64,000 nt of DNA, from positions 186,001 to 250,000 of the forward strand of contig JAWKUB010000005.1 in assembly GCA_041398745.1 (NCBI GenBank), written 5' to 3'. The notes beneath the pieces were generated by a model. It made no database searches, had not been told where the DNA came from, and saw only the letters and a list, made by a program, of their open reading frames with translations. A program made the translations under genes and the position numbers. This DNA comes from JACKHO01 sp041398745 (GTDB taxonomy: Bacteria > Planctomycetota > Planctomycetia > Planctomycetales > Planctomycetaceae). Positions within the stretch are counted from its first letter, which is position 1. Each line of letters begins with the position of its first letter. This document shows positions 1 through 9,375 of the stretch, piece by piece.

Positions 1-396
1 CAACCCGTTGTCTGACGCAGCTATGAATGCATCAGATACTGCGACCGATTCACCTAGACTTGATCGATACGTCGCTCCCGTGATCGAATAGAGCAATTCG
101 CCCGAGTGCGAATTGTAGACGCTGAACCCACCATTTCGAAGGTTGCCCGCCGTGAGTCCTCGACGGCCAGCAACGACATAGCTGTCATTACTTGCTAAGG
201 CGGTTCCAAACTGCGTGTACGTTTGAGTGTCGCGTCCTTCTGGAAGGAGGATGTGCCCGAGACTCAACGACAACAACGTCCGATCTTCCACCCCCTCAAT
301 CCACCAGCCGCGTCGGCGGTATCGTCGTTGGGGATGGGCGGGGACGAGTGTCGAGATTGTGCTGGCCAGCCAGGTTCGGAGATGCTTGAAGAACAT
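1..396 (-). CDS. Partial LEPR-type exported surface protein (C-terminus beyond window)
   Basis: An open frame starts at the ATG at 396 on the minus strand and runs without a stop to the window edge (132 codons). The N-terminus is a basic, hydrophobic leader followed by an arginine-rich stretch and then EGVEDRTLLS at residues 34-43. This matches the LEDRTLLS/LEPR-type signature found at the N-terminus of large secreted planctomycete proteins. The part that follows, with phrases such as GTALASND and LGESVAVSDAFIAAS, resembles FG-GAP-like beta-propeller repeats. Function is unknown; a surface or extracellular role is inferred from the leader signature. The gene is truncated only by the window, and I see no internal stop. 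Confidence 0.72.
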   Translation of the reverse strand, partial: MFFKHLRTWLASTISTLVPAHPQRRYRRRGWWIEGVEDRTLLSLSLGHILLPEGRDTQTYTQFGTALASNDSYVVAGRRGLTAGNLRNGGFSVYNSHSGELLYSITGATYRSSLGESVAVSDAFIAASDNGL

Positions 397-520
397 GGAT
401 GAACGCCCTGTGGCCTGCGTGTTGCGATTTGGCGATTTTGCCTGAATTGAGTGTACCGCGAGTGAAAGTGCACGGTAAAGCGATTACCACACCGTCACGC
501 GACAATTTTGTGGCAATCCA

Positions 521-3500
521 TCACTCAACATACAAGAACTCATTCGAATTCAAGAGCACGTGGCAGGCGTCGACCAGGGCTGAGGGGGTTTTGTTGTTGT
601 CGTAGGGGAAGAGGGCCCATTGCTGGACTGAGTCGATTTGGGTGGGGGAGGGTTCTTTGAATTCCCACACCGCTTGCAGGGCTTGTTGGCGGGCGGGGAG
701 TTCTGTTTTGAGTTCATCTGTTGAGAGGGCAGCGAGAGTGAGTCGGATGGAGCCGAGGTGGCCGTCCCATTTGAATTCGTCGGACCCGGCACGGCCTCCG
801 ATGATGAGTGGCAGTTCCGGATGAAATTTCTGCACCACGCGGTGGCTTTGGAGTGAGGTTTGTTCTTCCTGCGTTGCCAAATCCACTACGCGGAACAGCA
901 CGCCCTTGTCGCTGGTGTCCTTTGCGGTGACCGAAACGCTCACGCTGTAGGGGTGGTTGACTTCGAGAATGAGTCCGCTGGCAATGACTTCGTAGGTGAG
1001 AATTCCTTTTTCATCTTCGCCGATGAGCTGCAGGACGAAATTCCCCGGCGTGTACTTTGACTTGGTACTGGTAACGCCCAGCGACCAGCCGGCTTGTGAG
1101 GTTTCACCATCCCACTGCGACATAATGGTCCGCACCTTGGTGTCGGGATAGCGACTATGGAGGTTGATGACCGCTTCGAGCGTGAAGTCGGCTGTGGGCA
1201 AATCGGTGCGGTCGGCGAGTTCCAATGCGGGATGCTTGGCGTCATCAATCGGAACACCTGAGACGTCCGTTCCCGGAACCGTGGCGACGTCAATCATCGT
1301 TGGCTTGATGGTGGTTGCCAGTGAGTCAGCAAACGTGCTGAGCAGTTCCAGCTCCTGCGGATCGGCAGGGCGACCGAACGCAATATGGAATGCGCGGTCA
1401 ACTTGTGAGGAAAACGTCTCCGGAACGTCCTGCTGTACGCGGCGTGCGAGTGCGGTGCCACGTGCCATGGCCTGCTGACTGTTAATGAGCAGCAGGGCCT
1501 GATTGGGAGTGGTGGTTGTGTTCCGGTCACCCGTGCTGCGCATGCGGTCGGGGAGGTCGAACGCACTGAGCATATCGTCGGGTTTGTTGCGCATGACTTT
1601 GCAGTAAATGGAGCGCCGCTTTGATTTGGCGGCATCGTCCGGGGAACCGCCGAGCCTGTGTTCGATTTCTCCGCCGGCAACGAGCATGGCATCCCGGATT
1701 TGTTCCGCGCTGAGTCTTCGCAGCGGAGCCCGCCACATCAGGCGGTTGGCAGGATCAATTAAACTCGCCTGTGCATTCTCGACCACGGCCTGCTGCCGGT
1801 AGGCTGCCGTGAGCACAATTTCCCGGTGCAGCCATTTCAGGCTCCAGTCGTTGCTGACGAAACTGGTGGCCAGCCAGTCCAGCAGTTCAGGATGTGAGGG
1901 AGCTTCTCCCAAATGCCCAAAGTCGTTCGGCGTGGGGACAATCCCCTGACCGAAATGCTCCTGCCAGATGCGATTCACAATGACCCGCGTCGTGAGGGGA
2001 TGATCGGTCCGCGTGAGCCAGTTGGCGAGAACGGTGCGGCGACCGGACGAGGCGGGCAAATCGGGCAGAATTTCCGGAGCGACCGGTTCTGGTGCGAAGA
2101 TTGTCAGGAATCCCGGTTCCACTTCGCCAAGACGTTCCTTACCGGGAATGAATACGGGCGGTGGCGCGAGATCGTGGTCACGAATTGTGCGGGAGGCGGG
2201 GAGCGATGCAGGCTTCAGGCTGTCAAACTTGGCCAGTTCTTCCTTGAGTGTGGTCCATGTCTTCTTTTCTTCACCCCGAAACTTTCCGGGCAGCTTGGCT
2301 AGCTCCGCCGCAGCCTGCAGGTCGACCAGATACACGATTTGCCTGTCGTACGCCGTCTTTTCGTTATCCGGCTTGCGGTAAATTTCCTGAACTTCGAAGG
2401 GGAACTTGTCCACCATCGCTTCGCGGAGTTCGTCGAGATACGGCGTTTCCATTTCCGCGAGCTTCGCACGGAGCTCCGCGGTTTGCTGTTCCCATTCATC
2501 CCGCTTCTTCGCGTATGCCTCTCGCTCCTCGGCAGTTGCGGCAGCCGTCTCATCCTGCATCGAAATATTGACGAAGAAGGCCTGCAGCCGGAAATAGTCG
2601 GCCTGGAGAATGGGATCAAACTTGTGATCGTGGCAGCGGGCGCAGCCCATGCCGACGCCGAGGAAGACATCTCCCGTCGTGTCGGTAATGTCGTTGAGCA
2701 TGTCCTGCCACTGCGTTTGCGCATCACGCTGGTTGTACTCGTACATCCCGTGCCGCAGAAAGCCGGTGGCTACGTGCTTCTGTGGATCATTGGGATACAT
2801 TTCATCAGCCGCGATTTGCTCACGCACAAACTGGTCGAATGGCTTGTCTTCGTTGAATGACTGAATGACGTAATCGCGATAGCGCCAGGCGTCGGGACGG
2901 AAGTCGTCTTTGCGGAAACCATCCGAGTCGGCGTAGCGAACCAAATCGAGCCAAAAACGAGCCCAGTGTTCGCCGAACCGGGGACTGTCGAGCAGCCGGT
3001 CGACCAGCTTCTCATACGCGTCGGGTGATTGGTCAGCGAGGAACGCGTCGACTTCTTCGGGAGACGGCGGAAGTCCGATGAGATCAAAATAGAGCCGTCG
3101 GATGAGTGTTCGCCGGTACGCTTCATCGGCGGGCTGCAGTTCATTCTCTCGCAACTTACGTAAGACAAATCGGTCAATGTCGCGACGGCTCCAGGTGTCT
3201 CCTTCCAGTTGGGGAACGTCGGGCATGTGCAGTGGCCGGAACGACCAGAACTCGCGGTCCTCGTCCGAGATTTTCTCTTTCTGCGGACGCTGCATGGCAA
3301 CAACATCATCGCCGGGCCACGGGGCTCCCATTTCGATCCAGGTCGCCAGCGTGGCAATTTCGTCGTCCTTGAGTCGACCATCAGGCGGCATTTCGAAGGA
3401 TTCGTACCGGATCGCCTCCAGCAACAGGCTTTCTGCAGGCGATTCCAGACTGACAGCAGGACCACTTTCGCCACCCGTCATTACCATAGTGCGATGGTCG

Positions 3501-3679
3501 AGTCGCAATTCGCCGCTCTGTTTTTCTTCGCCGTGGCATTTCCAGCAGCGCTCGGCCAGCAGTGGGCGGACTTTGGATTCAAAGAATTTGATTTGCTCAG
3601 GCGAAAACACCGCATCTTCACCGAAACAAAGGCCGGTGAGGACCAGGAGAGCCAACGTAGACAAACTACCGCGAAACAT
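521..3679 (-). CDS. PSCyt1-DUF1549-DUF1553 cytochrome-type protein with LamG-like insert
   Basis: This exported planctomycete protein is 1052 aa from the chosen start. The start is the ATG at 3679, which opens directly into a hydrophobic signal peptide ending near residue 20; the upstream ATG at 3736 would bury the signal. Residues 44-49 hold the haem-c motif CWKCH of a PSCyt1 domain. DUF1549 follows (about 170-370), then a charged coiled-coil-like stretch (about 400-440), then DUF1553/PSD1 (about 560-780). A LamG/concanavalin-like segment (about 800-1000) comes before the usual PSD1 ending CHVLLNSNEFLYVE. Such proteins are thought to sit in the periplasm or at the surface, often beside sulfatases or DUF1501 proteins, but none is adjacent here. 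The exact reaction is not known. Confidence 0.93.
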   Translation of the reverse strand: MFRGSLSTLALLVLTGLCFGEDAVFSPEQIKFFESKVRPLLAERCWKCHGEEKQSGELRLDHRTMVMTGGESGPAVSLESPAESLLLEAIRYESFEMPPDGRLKDDEIATLATWIEMGAPWPGDDVVAMQRPQKEKISDEDREFWSFRPLHMPDVPQLEGDTWSRRDIDRFVLRKLRENELQPADEAYRRTLIRRLYFDLIGLPPSPEEVDAFLADQSPDAYEKLVDRLLDSPRFGEHWARFWLDLVRYADSDGFRKDDFRPDAWRYRDYVIQSFNEDKPFDQFVREQIAADEMYPNDPQKHVATGFLRHGMYEYNQRDAQTQWQDMLNDITDTTGDVFLGVGMGCARCHDHKFDPILQADYFRLQAFFVNISMQDETAAATAEEREAYAKKRDEWEQQTAELRAKLAEMETPYLDELREAMVDKFPFEVQEIYRKPDNEKTAYDRQIVYLVDLQAAAELAKLPGKFRGEEKKTWTTLKEELAKFDSLKPASLPASRTIRDHDLAPPPVFIPGKERLGEVEPGFLTIFAPEPVAPEILPDLPASSGRRTVLANWLTRTDHPLTTRVIVNRIWQEHFGQGIVPTPNDFGHLGEAPSHPELLDWLATSFVSNDWSLKWLHREIVLTAAYRQQAVVENAQASLIDPANRLMWRAPLRRLSAEQIRDAMLVAGGEIEHRLGGSPDDAAKSKRRSIYCKVMRNKPDDMLSAFDLPDRMRSTGDRNTTTTPNQALLLINSQQAMARGTALARRVQQDVPETFSSQVDRAFHIAFGRPADPQELELLSTFADSLATTIKPTMIDVATVPGTDVSGVPIDDAKHPALELADRTDLPTADFTLEAVINLHSRYPDTKVRTIMSQWDGETSQAGWSLGVTSTKSKYTPGNFVLQLIGEDEKGILTYEVIASGLILEVNHPYSVSVSVTAKDTSDKGVLFRVVDLATQEEQTSLQSHRVVQKFHPELPLIIGGRAGSDEFKWDGHLGSIRLTLAALSTDELKTELPARQQALQAVWEFKEPSPTQIDSVQQWALFPYDNNKTPSALVDACHVLLNSNEFLYVE

Positions 3680-3958
3680 GGAATGCAAATCCCGTGGGTA
3701 AGGGAATTTCAGTCGTGAAGACAAAACTCGATGCATTGATCATCCCGCATGTGTTGGGCTGTGGCAACCTCAACGGGGAAACGGCAATTTTCTGCGGCAA
3801 TTCGGGGCGAAGGCCGGTTGCGGTTGCTTTGCAGCAACCCGGTTGAGACGATGACCTTCCGTCCGGGAACTATTTCGGACCTGTTGCGTTTGTGAAGCCT
3901 TACTTTTTGAACGACATTGCTCCGCCGACCGCGAAGCATCCGTCCTTGAGATACACCT

Positions 3959-5611
3959 ATGTCACTTATCCGCGTCACCGGTGGCCGTGTTTACGATCCT
4001 GCAAATGGAATCGACGGTGAAGTCCGCGACATCTGGATTTCGGATGGCCGCATTGTCGCCGCGCCGAGCGATCCCAGCACGCCCGTGGCCAGAACGGTTG
4101 ATGCCACGAACATGGTGGTGATGGCGGGCGGTGTCGACATGCACTGTCACATTGCCGGACCGAAGGTGAACGCCGCCCGGAAAATGCGACCTGAAGACAA
4201 GCGGAACGCCCCGAAAATCGAGCGGACGAAGTACACACGTTCCGGAACAACAGGAAGTGTGCCGAGCACGTTCGCCACCGGCTACCTCTATGCGGGACTT
4301 GGTTACACGACCGCCTTCGATGCAGCCGTCCCGCCACTCGCTGCGCGGCACGTGCACGAGGAACTGCATGATACCCCCATCATCGACAAAGGTTTCTACG
4401 TGTTGATGGGGAACAACCATTACGTCATGAAACAAATCGCGGCGAACGAGCCAGAGCGGCTCAGCGCCTACATTGCCTGGCTTCTCGGCGCCGCGAAGGG
4501 GTACGCCGTCAAGCTGGTGAATCCCGGTGGTGTGGAGGTGTGGAAGTCGACCGGTGGTAACGCGAGCCAGCTCGACGTGCCGGTGACCCATTTCGGCGTT
4601 GCACCTCGGCAAATTCTGCGTGAGTGTTCACGAGCGGTCACGGAAATGAACCTGCCGCACTCGGTCCACATTCACTGCAACAACCTTGGCATGCCGGGCA
4701 ACTGGCGGACAACGCTCGACACCATGCAGGCGCTCGAAGGGCACCGAGGACATCTCACGCATATTCAGTTCCACAGCTACGGCGGCGACCCTGATGACCA
4801 GGACACCTTTGGCTCACGCGTGCCAGAGTTGGTTGACTATGTGAACTCGCACACCAATCTGACCGTAGACGTCGGTCAGGTCATGTTTGGTGAAACCACT
4901 TCCATGACGGGTGATGGTCCGCTCGGCTACTTCCTGCACAAGGTGATGGGGCGGAAGTGGTTCAGTGCCGACACGGAAATGGAAGCCGGTTGCGGGATTG
5001 TGCCCATTACCTACAAAAACAAGTCGCTCGTGCACTCGCTGCAATGGGCGATTGGACTGGAATGGTACCTGTTGATGCAGGACCCCTGGCGGATTGCCAT
5101 GAGTACTGACCATCCTAACGGCGGCTCTTTTCTGGCGTATCCAGAAATCATTGCATTGCTCATGGACCGTGGACGCCGCCAGGACATGATTGCGAGCCTC
5201 CCCGAAGGATTGCGAACCCGTTGCACGCTCCCCGACTTGGACCGGGAGTACACGCTGTATGAAATCGCCATCATCACCCGTGCTTCACCCGCCCGCATCC
5301 TCGGGCTCAAGAGCAAAGGGCACCTTGGTGAAGGGGCCGATGCGGATATCACCATTTACCAGCCTGAAGACGACATTCAACGGATGTTCGAGCTGCCGCG
5401 ATACGTTATTCGTCGCGGGGAAGTCATTGTGGACAACGGCGAACTCAAGGCCAGCCCCGATGGTCGCCTGCTGCACGTCGAACCAGGATTCGACGAAGAA
5501 TGCGTGCCGGACATTCAGCAATGGTTCGAGGAGAACTACACCATTCGGTTCCGCAACTATCCCGTTGACCTGTCGTACCTGCACGAACACGAAATCATTC
5601 GTTGCGAGTAG
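3959..5611 (+). CDS. fhcA: Formylmethanofuran dehydrogenase subunit A (FhcA/FwdA-type amidohydrolase)
   Basis: Subunit A of the formyltransferase/hydrolase complex, an amidohydrolase-fold protein that hydrolyses formylmethanofuran in tetrahydromethanopterin-linked C1 oxidation. The 550 aa match the family length. Probable metal ligands are visible: HCH at residues 62-64 in GGVDMHCH, a candidate carboxylated lysine at K185 (AVKLVNPGG), histidines at 237/239 and 268/272, and D384 in MSTDHPNGG. The start ATG at 3959 leads directly into the IRVTGGRVYDP strand. No fhcB, fhcC, fhcD, mch or mtdB genes lie nearby, so this is an isolated copy; scattered C1 genes are known in Planctomycetes. A function in formaldehyde or C1 handling is inferred from the family. 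Confidence 0.93.
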   Translation: MSLIRVTGGRVYDPANGIDGEVRDIWISDGRIVAAPSDPSTPVARTVDATNMVVMAGGVDMHCHIAGPKVNAARKMRPEDKRNAPKIERTKYTRSGTTGSVPSTFATGYLYAGLGYTTAFDAAVPPLAARHVHEELHDTPIIDKGFYVLMGNNHYVMKQIAANEPERLSAYIAWLLGAAKGYAVKLVNPGGVEVWKSTGGNASQLDVPVTHFGVAPRQILRECSRAVTEMNLPHSVHIHCNNLGMPGNWRTTLDTMQALEGHRGHLTHIQFHSYGGDPDDQDTFGSRVPELVDYVNSHTNLTVDVGQVMFGETTSMTGDGPLGYFLHKVMGRKWFSADTEMEAGCGIVPITYKNKSLVHSLQWAIGLEWYLLMQDPWRIAMSTDHPNGGSFLAYPEIIALLMDRGRRQDMIASLPEGLRTRCTLPDLDREYTLYEIAIITRASPARILGLKSKGHLGEGADADITIYQPEDDIQRMFELPRYVIRRGEVIVDNGELKASPDGRLLHVEPGFDEECVPDIQQWFEENYTIRFRNYPVDLSYLHEHEIIRCE

Positions 5612-5883
5612 TAGCAGTTTCATCACGCTTGTGGTGCAGTCTGCAAACGCTCAGTCGAGTCGCTCCTCTGCCACCCTGAATCGGCAATCGCACTACCGCC
5701 CCCAAATTGCGCACTCTACTCATAGCCCCAATTCTTCTTGACCGTTGTAACGGGTACCGAACAGGTAAATCTTGACGGTAAGAACAGTGTCCTTCGACGT
5801 CGGATCGTCTGCAAATCCGATGTAAGCGATGTCAGACGTTCCAGCACATCGCTGGTGCGCGGGCGATATCAAGGGAGTGACTC

Positions 5884-7995
5884 GTGCGACTACTAAAGAA
5901 AATGCAATGGGCATCGGCTGCTGTTCTCACCACACTCGCGGTCGGCCTCAGCTCGGCTGCAGATGCTCAGGACGTTCGACCACGTCGGGCTCCCATCGTA
6001 TCTGGGCGGCCACTTGCCCAACAGACGGCTCTTGATGACTTGTCAGACGAGGGCGTGTTCAGACTCGGAGAGGTCGCAGATACCGCTTCAGACAGCACTT
6101 CCTATGCACCTCGCCTGGCGCAAGCCCCGCCGCCGCCGGAAGAGAACAGTGCGACCAATTCTTCAATCGTTGAAGAAAGTGCGGTTGGCGAAACGCAGCA
6201 GGTGCAGTTCCTGGACAATGGTGGCGGCGCACTATTCAATCCCGTTCCCAATCAAGTCGGTGTCGGAGCGATTTACGATCCCTTCGTCGACATGACGTTC
6301 TACGGCGGCAACTTTGGTCAAGCTGGCCAGACAACACTGTTCCTGCCATTGCTACAGGATTCCGAGTCGTTGCTGTTCACAGAACTGGATGGACTGTTCG
6401 GTAACGCCGGTAACATTCAGGGAAGCTTCGGCCTGGGCTATCGCCAAATGCTTGAAGGCCGGGACATCTATGTCGGTGCCAACGCGTTCTACGACTATCG
6501 CCAGACTGGCATTGGGACGGAAATGCACCAACTGTCGTTTGGTGGTGAAGTCGTCGCCTACAACTGGGATGCCCGCCTGAACGGCTACATTTCAGACGGC
6601 ACTTCCGGCTTCTATACACCACGAGCCTTCCTCGAAGGCAATCGTCTCTGGTTGGACACCACGTTTGAACAATCGTACTCAGGAGCTGACGCAGAAGGTG
6701 GTGCCCTGCTGCTGACCAACGACATTCGTACATTTGAGCTACGTGCGTACACCGGTGCCTTCTATTTCGAGCCAAACGGTCTCGGAAACACGGTCGCAGG
6801 TCCGAAAGGTCGCCTAGAAGCCCGTATGTACGACCTGCCGGCACTGGGAAGCGGCTCGCGGCTTGTCGCTGGTGTGGAAGCAACCTGGGATCGCGTACGA
6901 GATACTCAATGGACCGGCATGGCCCAATTGCGAATTCCGCTTGGAGGAAATGCCGACGCGCCGGCTCTCGACCCATTCTCCCGCCGTATGCTCGACCGGG
7001 TAGTACGTGAACGCCAAATCGTTACTCAAGAGGTCAATCACCGTGAGCCGGTCGCCAATAAGATTACTGGTGTCCCCATCGTAAATACGGTTATCGCCAA
7101 TCCTGGAACGTTTGCCGCTGACGTGAATGCCGCCGGCTTCCACAGTCTGGTGATTGCTAATGGGGCGATTACGACGACGGGAGAAGTCGACCTGTTCCGC
7201 GGTCAATCGATTATCGGTGGCGGAAGCACATTGCCAATCGTCGGAACGCAAACTGGGACAATGGGAATGTTCACGGCGCCGGGTATGCGTCCCACTATTA
7301 CGAGTACCAATCCCGTGCAGGCCGTTTTCCGTCCGGACACCGATACCGTGCTCATGGGACTGGATATCGCAGGTGGGGCGTACGGTGTCGATGTTCACAC
7401 CCAGCGTGATATGCACCTCATTGATTTGAACATCTCGGGGTCAGGAATCGACGGCATCCGCGTGCAGAACGGTCAGCGGATTAACATCCGCAACTCCACT
7501 GTCAGTGGCGCAACTGTTCGTGGAATCTTCCTCCGAAACATGGACGGAATGGTCGTCGACAACGTCATGCTCAATATGATTGGTGACGTCGGCCTGCATG
7601 TTCTAAACGGCAGCAACCTCATGGCCAACTCCGTAATGGTGAACGGCACTGGGGTTGGGAGCGGGATATTCCTGCAGGACCTCAACACCGGAACCCTGTC
7701 CAATACGACAATCATGAACACCGGGTTCAACGGCATGAACGTCCTGAACGGTTCCAACATTTCGATGTTGGGAAGCCAAATCTCAGGTACGACTGCTGAC
7801 GGTATCCGTACCAATGGAACGACCACGTTCTCGCTGGACAACACATCATTCACTGGCATTGGTGGATCAACCACCAACCTGACGAACAGCTCGGTCAGCG
7901 GCTCGGGCAACACCGCAGTACCATTCTCGTCGACCGACGGTGGTGGGAATACCGGAACGATTCTGTTCAACGGCGGTGCGGACTCCGCTCCCTAG
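5884..7995 (+). CDS. Inverse-autotransporter-like barrel with C-terminal beta-helix passenger
   Basis: A 703-aa exported protein. The GTG start at 5884 is supported by an AAGGGAG ribosome site six bases upstream and by a signal peptide at residues 1-29 ending AADA. A low-complexity linker (30-115) is followed by an aromatic-rich region (about 118-360) with alternating strand patterns such as YVGANAFYDYR and WDARLNGYIS, resembling the outer-membrane barrel of inverse autotransporters (intimin/invasin type). The C-terminal half (about 395-680) is a string of PbH1-like repeats (for example GIRVQNGQRINIRNSTVSG) predicting a right-handed parallel beta-helix. Barrel first and passenger last is the type Ve order, but here the passenger is a helix rather than Ig-like domains. 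A strong terminator follows. Adhesion is inferred only. Confidence 0.8.
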   Translation: MRLLKKMQWASAAVLTTLAVGLSSAADAQDVRPRRAPIVSGRPLAQQTALDDLSDEGVFRLGEVADTASDSTSYAPRLAQAPPPPEENSATNSSIVEESAVGETQQVQFLDNGGGALFNPVPNQVGVGAIYDPFVDMTFYGGNFGQAGQTTLFLPLLQDSESLLFTELDGLFGNAGNIQGSFGLGYRQMLEGRDIYVGANAFYDYRQTGIGTEMHQLSFGGEVVAYNWDARLNGYISDGTSGFYTPRAFLEGNRLWLDTTFEQSYSGADAEGGALLLTNDIRTFELRAYTGAFYFEPNGLGNTVAGPKGRLEARMYDLPALGSGSRLVAGVEATWDRVRDTQWTGMAQLRIPLGGNADAPALDPFSRRMLDRVVRERQIVTQEVNHREPVANKITGVPIVNTVIANPGTFAADVNAAGFHSLVIANGAITTTGEVDLFRGQSIIGGGSTLPIVGTQTGTMGMFTAPGMRPTITSTNPVQAVFRPDTDTVLMGLDIAGGAYGVDVHTQRDMHLIDLNISGSGIDGIRVQNGQRINIRNSTVSGATVRGIFLRNMDGMVVDNVMLNMIGDVGLHVLNGSNLMANSVMVNGTGVGSGIFLQDLNTGTLSNTTIMNTGFNGMNVLNGSNISMLGSQISGTTADGIRTNGTTTFSLDNTSFTGIGGSTTNLTNSSVSGSGNTAVPFSSTDGGGNTGTILFNGGADSAP

Positions 7996-8031
7996 TCACA
8001 CGGAATTGCCCGTAACGTGAATCGGATTCGA

Positions 8032-8063
8032 GATGCCAGGCCATACGCCTGGCATCTTTTTTT
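8032..8063 (+). terminator. Rho-independent terminator after the barrel/beta-helix gene
   Basis: A perfect 10-bp stem (GATGCCAGGC at 8032-8041 with GCCTGGCATC at 8047-8056) encloses a 5-base loop and is followed by seven T residues (8057-8063). It lies 37 bases after the stop codon of the upstream gene. This is the clearest intrinsic terminator in the window. The rest of the 7996-8328 gap shows no gene; it should hold the mreB promoter, which I could not identify. Confidence 0.93.
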
Positions 8064-8328
8064 GTTACCCGATGATTCCAGCGGGTACGTGCTTCTTCCA
8101 AGACCCGCCTCTGTGCGTAATGCGTTTCTACAAAGTGCCTTACGAAACTTCTTTAATCGCGAGCGAATCGTCACATGTGAAGCGTCCGTGAATAGTTCGT
8201 ACGAGCAGGCTGCCCTGTACCCCACCAAAATGCCTCTTGCGAAAATTGCCGATTTCGACGTAAAAGCAACGTGGTGAAATCGATAAGTTCCCTCGACAGG
8301 CTGCGCAGGACGCTCAGCCGGTGCACTT

Positions 8329-9375
8329 ATGGTATGGAATGGCTTCCGCGACTGGCTCTGCCCCGATCTGGGAATTGATCTGGGGACTGCGAACACGCGC
8401 ATTGTGGTGCGTGGGAAGGGCCTTGTCGTTGATGAACCGTCCGTCGTCGCGATGGAAAAGGGGTCGCGTCGGGTTCTCGGGCAGGGAACAGCTGTCGGAC
8501 GCCTGGCCCGACAAATGATGGGCCGCACGCCCGACTCCATTACTGCCGTGCAGCCACTGCGGTCTGGTTCCATTACCGACTTCGAAGTCTGCGAGTCGAT
8601 GCTCCGCTACTTGATGCGAAAGGCTGCGTCACAAAGCGGGGGATTCCGGCCGAGGGTTGTCGTGACGGTGCCATGCGAACTGACACCCGTCGAGAAGCAC
8701 ATCATTTTCAACAGCGTCGAACGCGCCGGGGCGGGGCGCGTCTACCTGGTAGAACAATCGCGAGCAGCGAGTATTGGAGCAGGGCTTCCCATAAGTGAAC
8801 CCATTGCGAATATGATTTGCGACTTGGGGAGCGGCACCAGTGAAATTGCAGTCCTGAGTCTCGCGGAAATCGTCGCTGGAAGATCGCTCAAAATCGCTGG
8901 CGATTCGATGGACGAGGCGATTGTCGAATACGTTCGACGGGAGTTTTCGCTGCGCATCGGCACCCGTACCGCCGAGCGACTAAAAGTCTCCATCGGAAGT
9001 GCGTTTCCTCTCGATGAGGAGCTGACCACCGAAGTGCGGGGGCTGGATATCGTCAGCAGCATTCCACGCAAGGCTCTCATTACAAGTGAACAGGTACGTG
9101 CGGCGCTACAGGAACCGCTTGGTAGAATTCTCGAGGGCATAACCTCGGTCATTGAGCGTTGTGCGCCGGAACTGGTCGCCGACCTCGCCGAAACTGGGAT
9201 TGTGCTGTGCGGGGGCACTGCCCTGTTGCGTGGAATTGACTCATTGTTACGCGAGCAACTTGGGATTCCAATTCGCATCGCGTCCGATCCACTCACCACA
9301 ACAGCTCGCGGCACGGCCATTTGTCTGGACCATTTACAGCACTGGCGTGGTCGCTTCGAATCGGAGGCGGCATGA
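8329..9375 (+). CDS. mreB: Rod shape-determining protein MreB
   Basis: An actin-like ATPase of 348 aa, the usual MreB length. The nucleotide-binding blocks are readable: phosphate-1 GIDLGTANTR near residue 15, phosphate-2 CDLGSGTSEIAVLS near 165, and the adenosine block VLCGGTALLRGIDSLL near 290. MreB filaments lie under the inner membrane and direct cell-wall elongation. The stop TGA overlaps the mreC start as ATGA, so translation is probably coupled. mreD, pbp2 and rodA are not downstream; an unrelated giant exported protein follows mreC. The phosphate-2 block is slightly divergent from the common GGGTTE form (GSGTSE), as in some lineage-specific MreB copies. Confidence 0.94.
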   Translation: MVWNGFRDWLCPDLGIDLGTANTRIVVRGKGLVVDEPSVVAMEKGSRRVLGQGTAVGRLARQMMGRTPDSITAVQPLRSGSITDFEVCESMLRYLMRKAASQSGGFRPRVVVTVPCELTPVEKHIIFNSVERAGAGRVYLVEQSRAASIGAGLPISEPIANMICDLGSGTSEIAVLSLAEIVAGRSLKIAGDSMDEAIVEYVRREFSLRIGTRTAERLKVSIGSAFPLDEELTTEVRGLDIVSSIPRKALITSEQVRAALQEPLGRILEGITSVIERCAPELVADLAETGIVLCGGTALLRGIDSLLREQLGIPIRIASDPLTTTARGTAICLDHLQHWRGRFESEAA

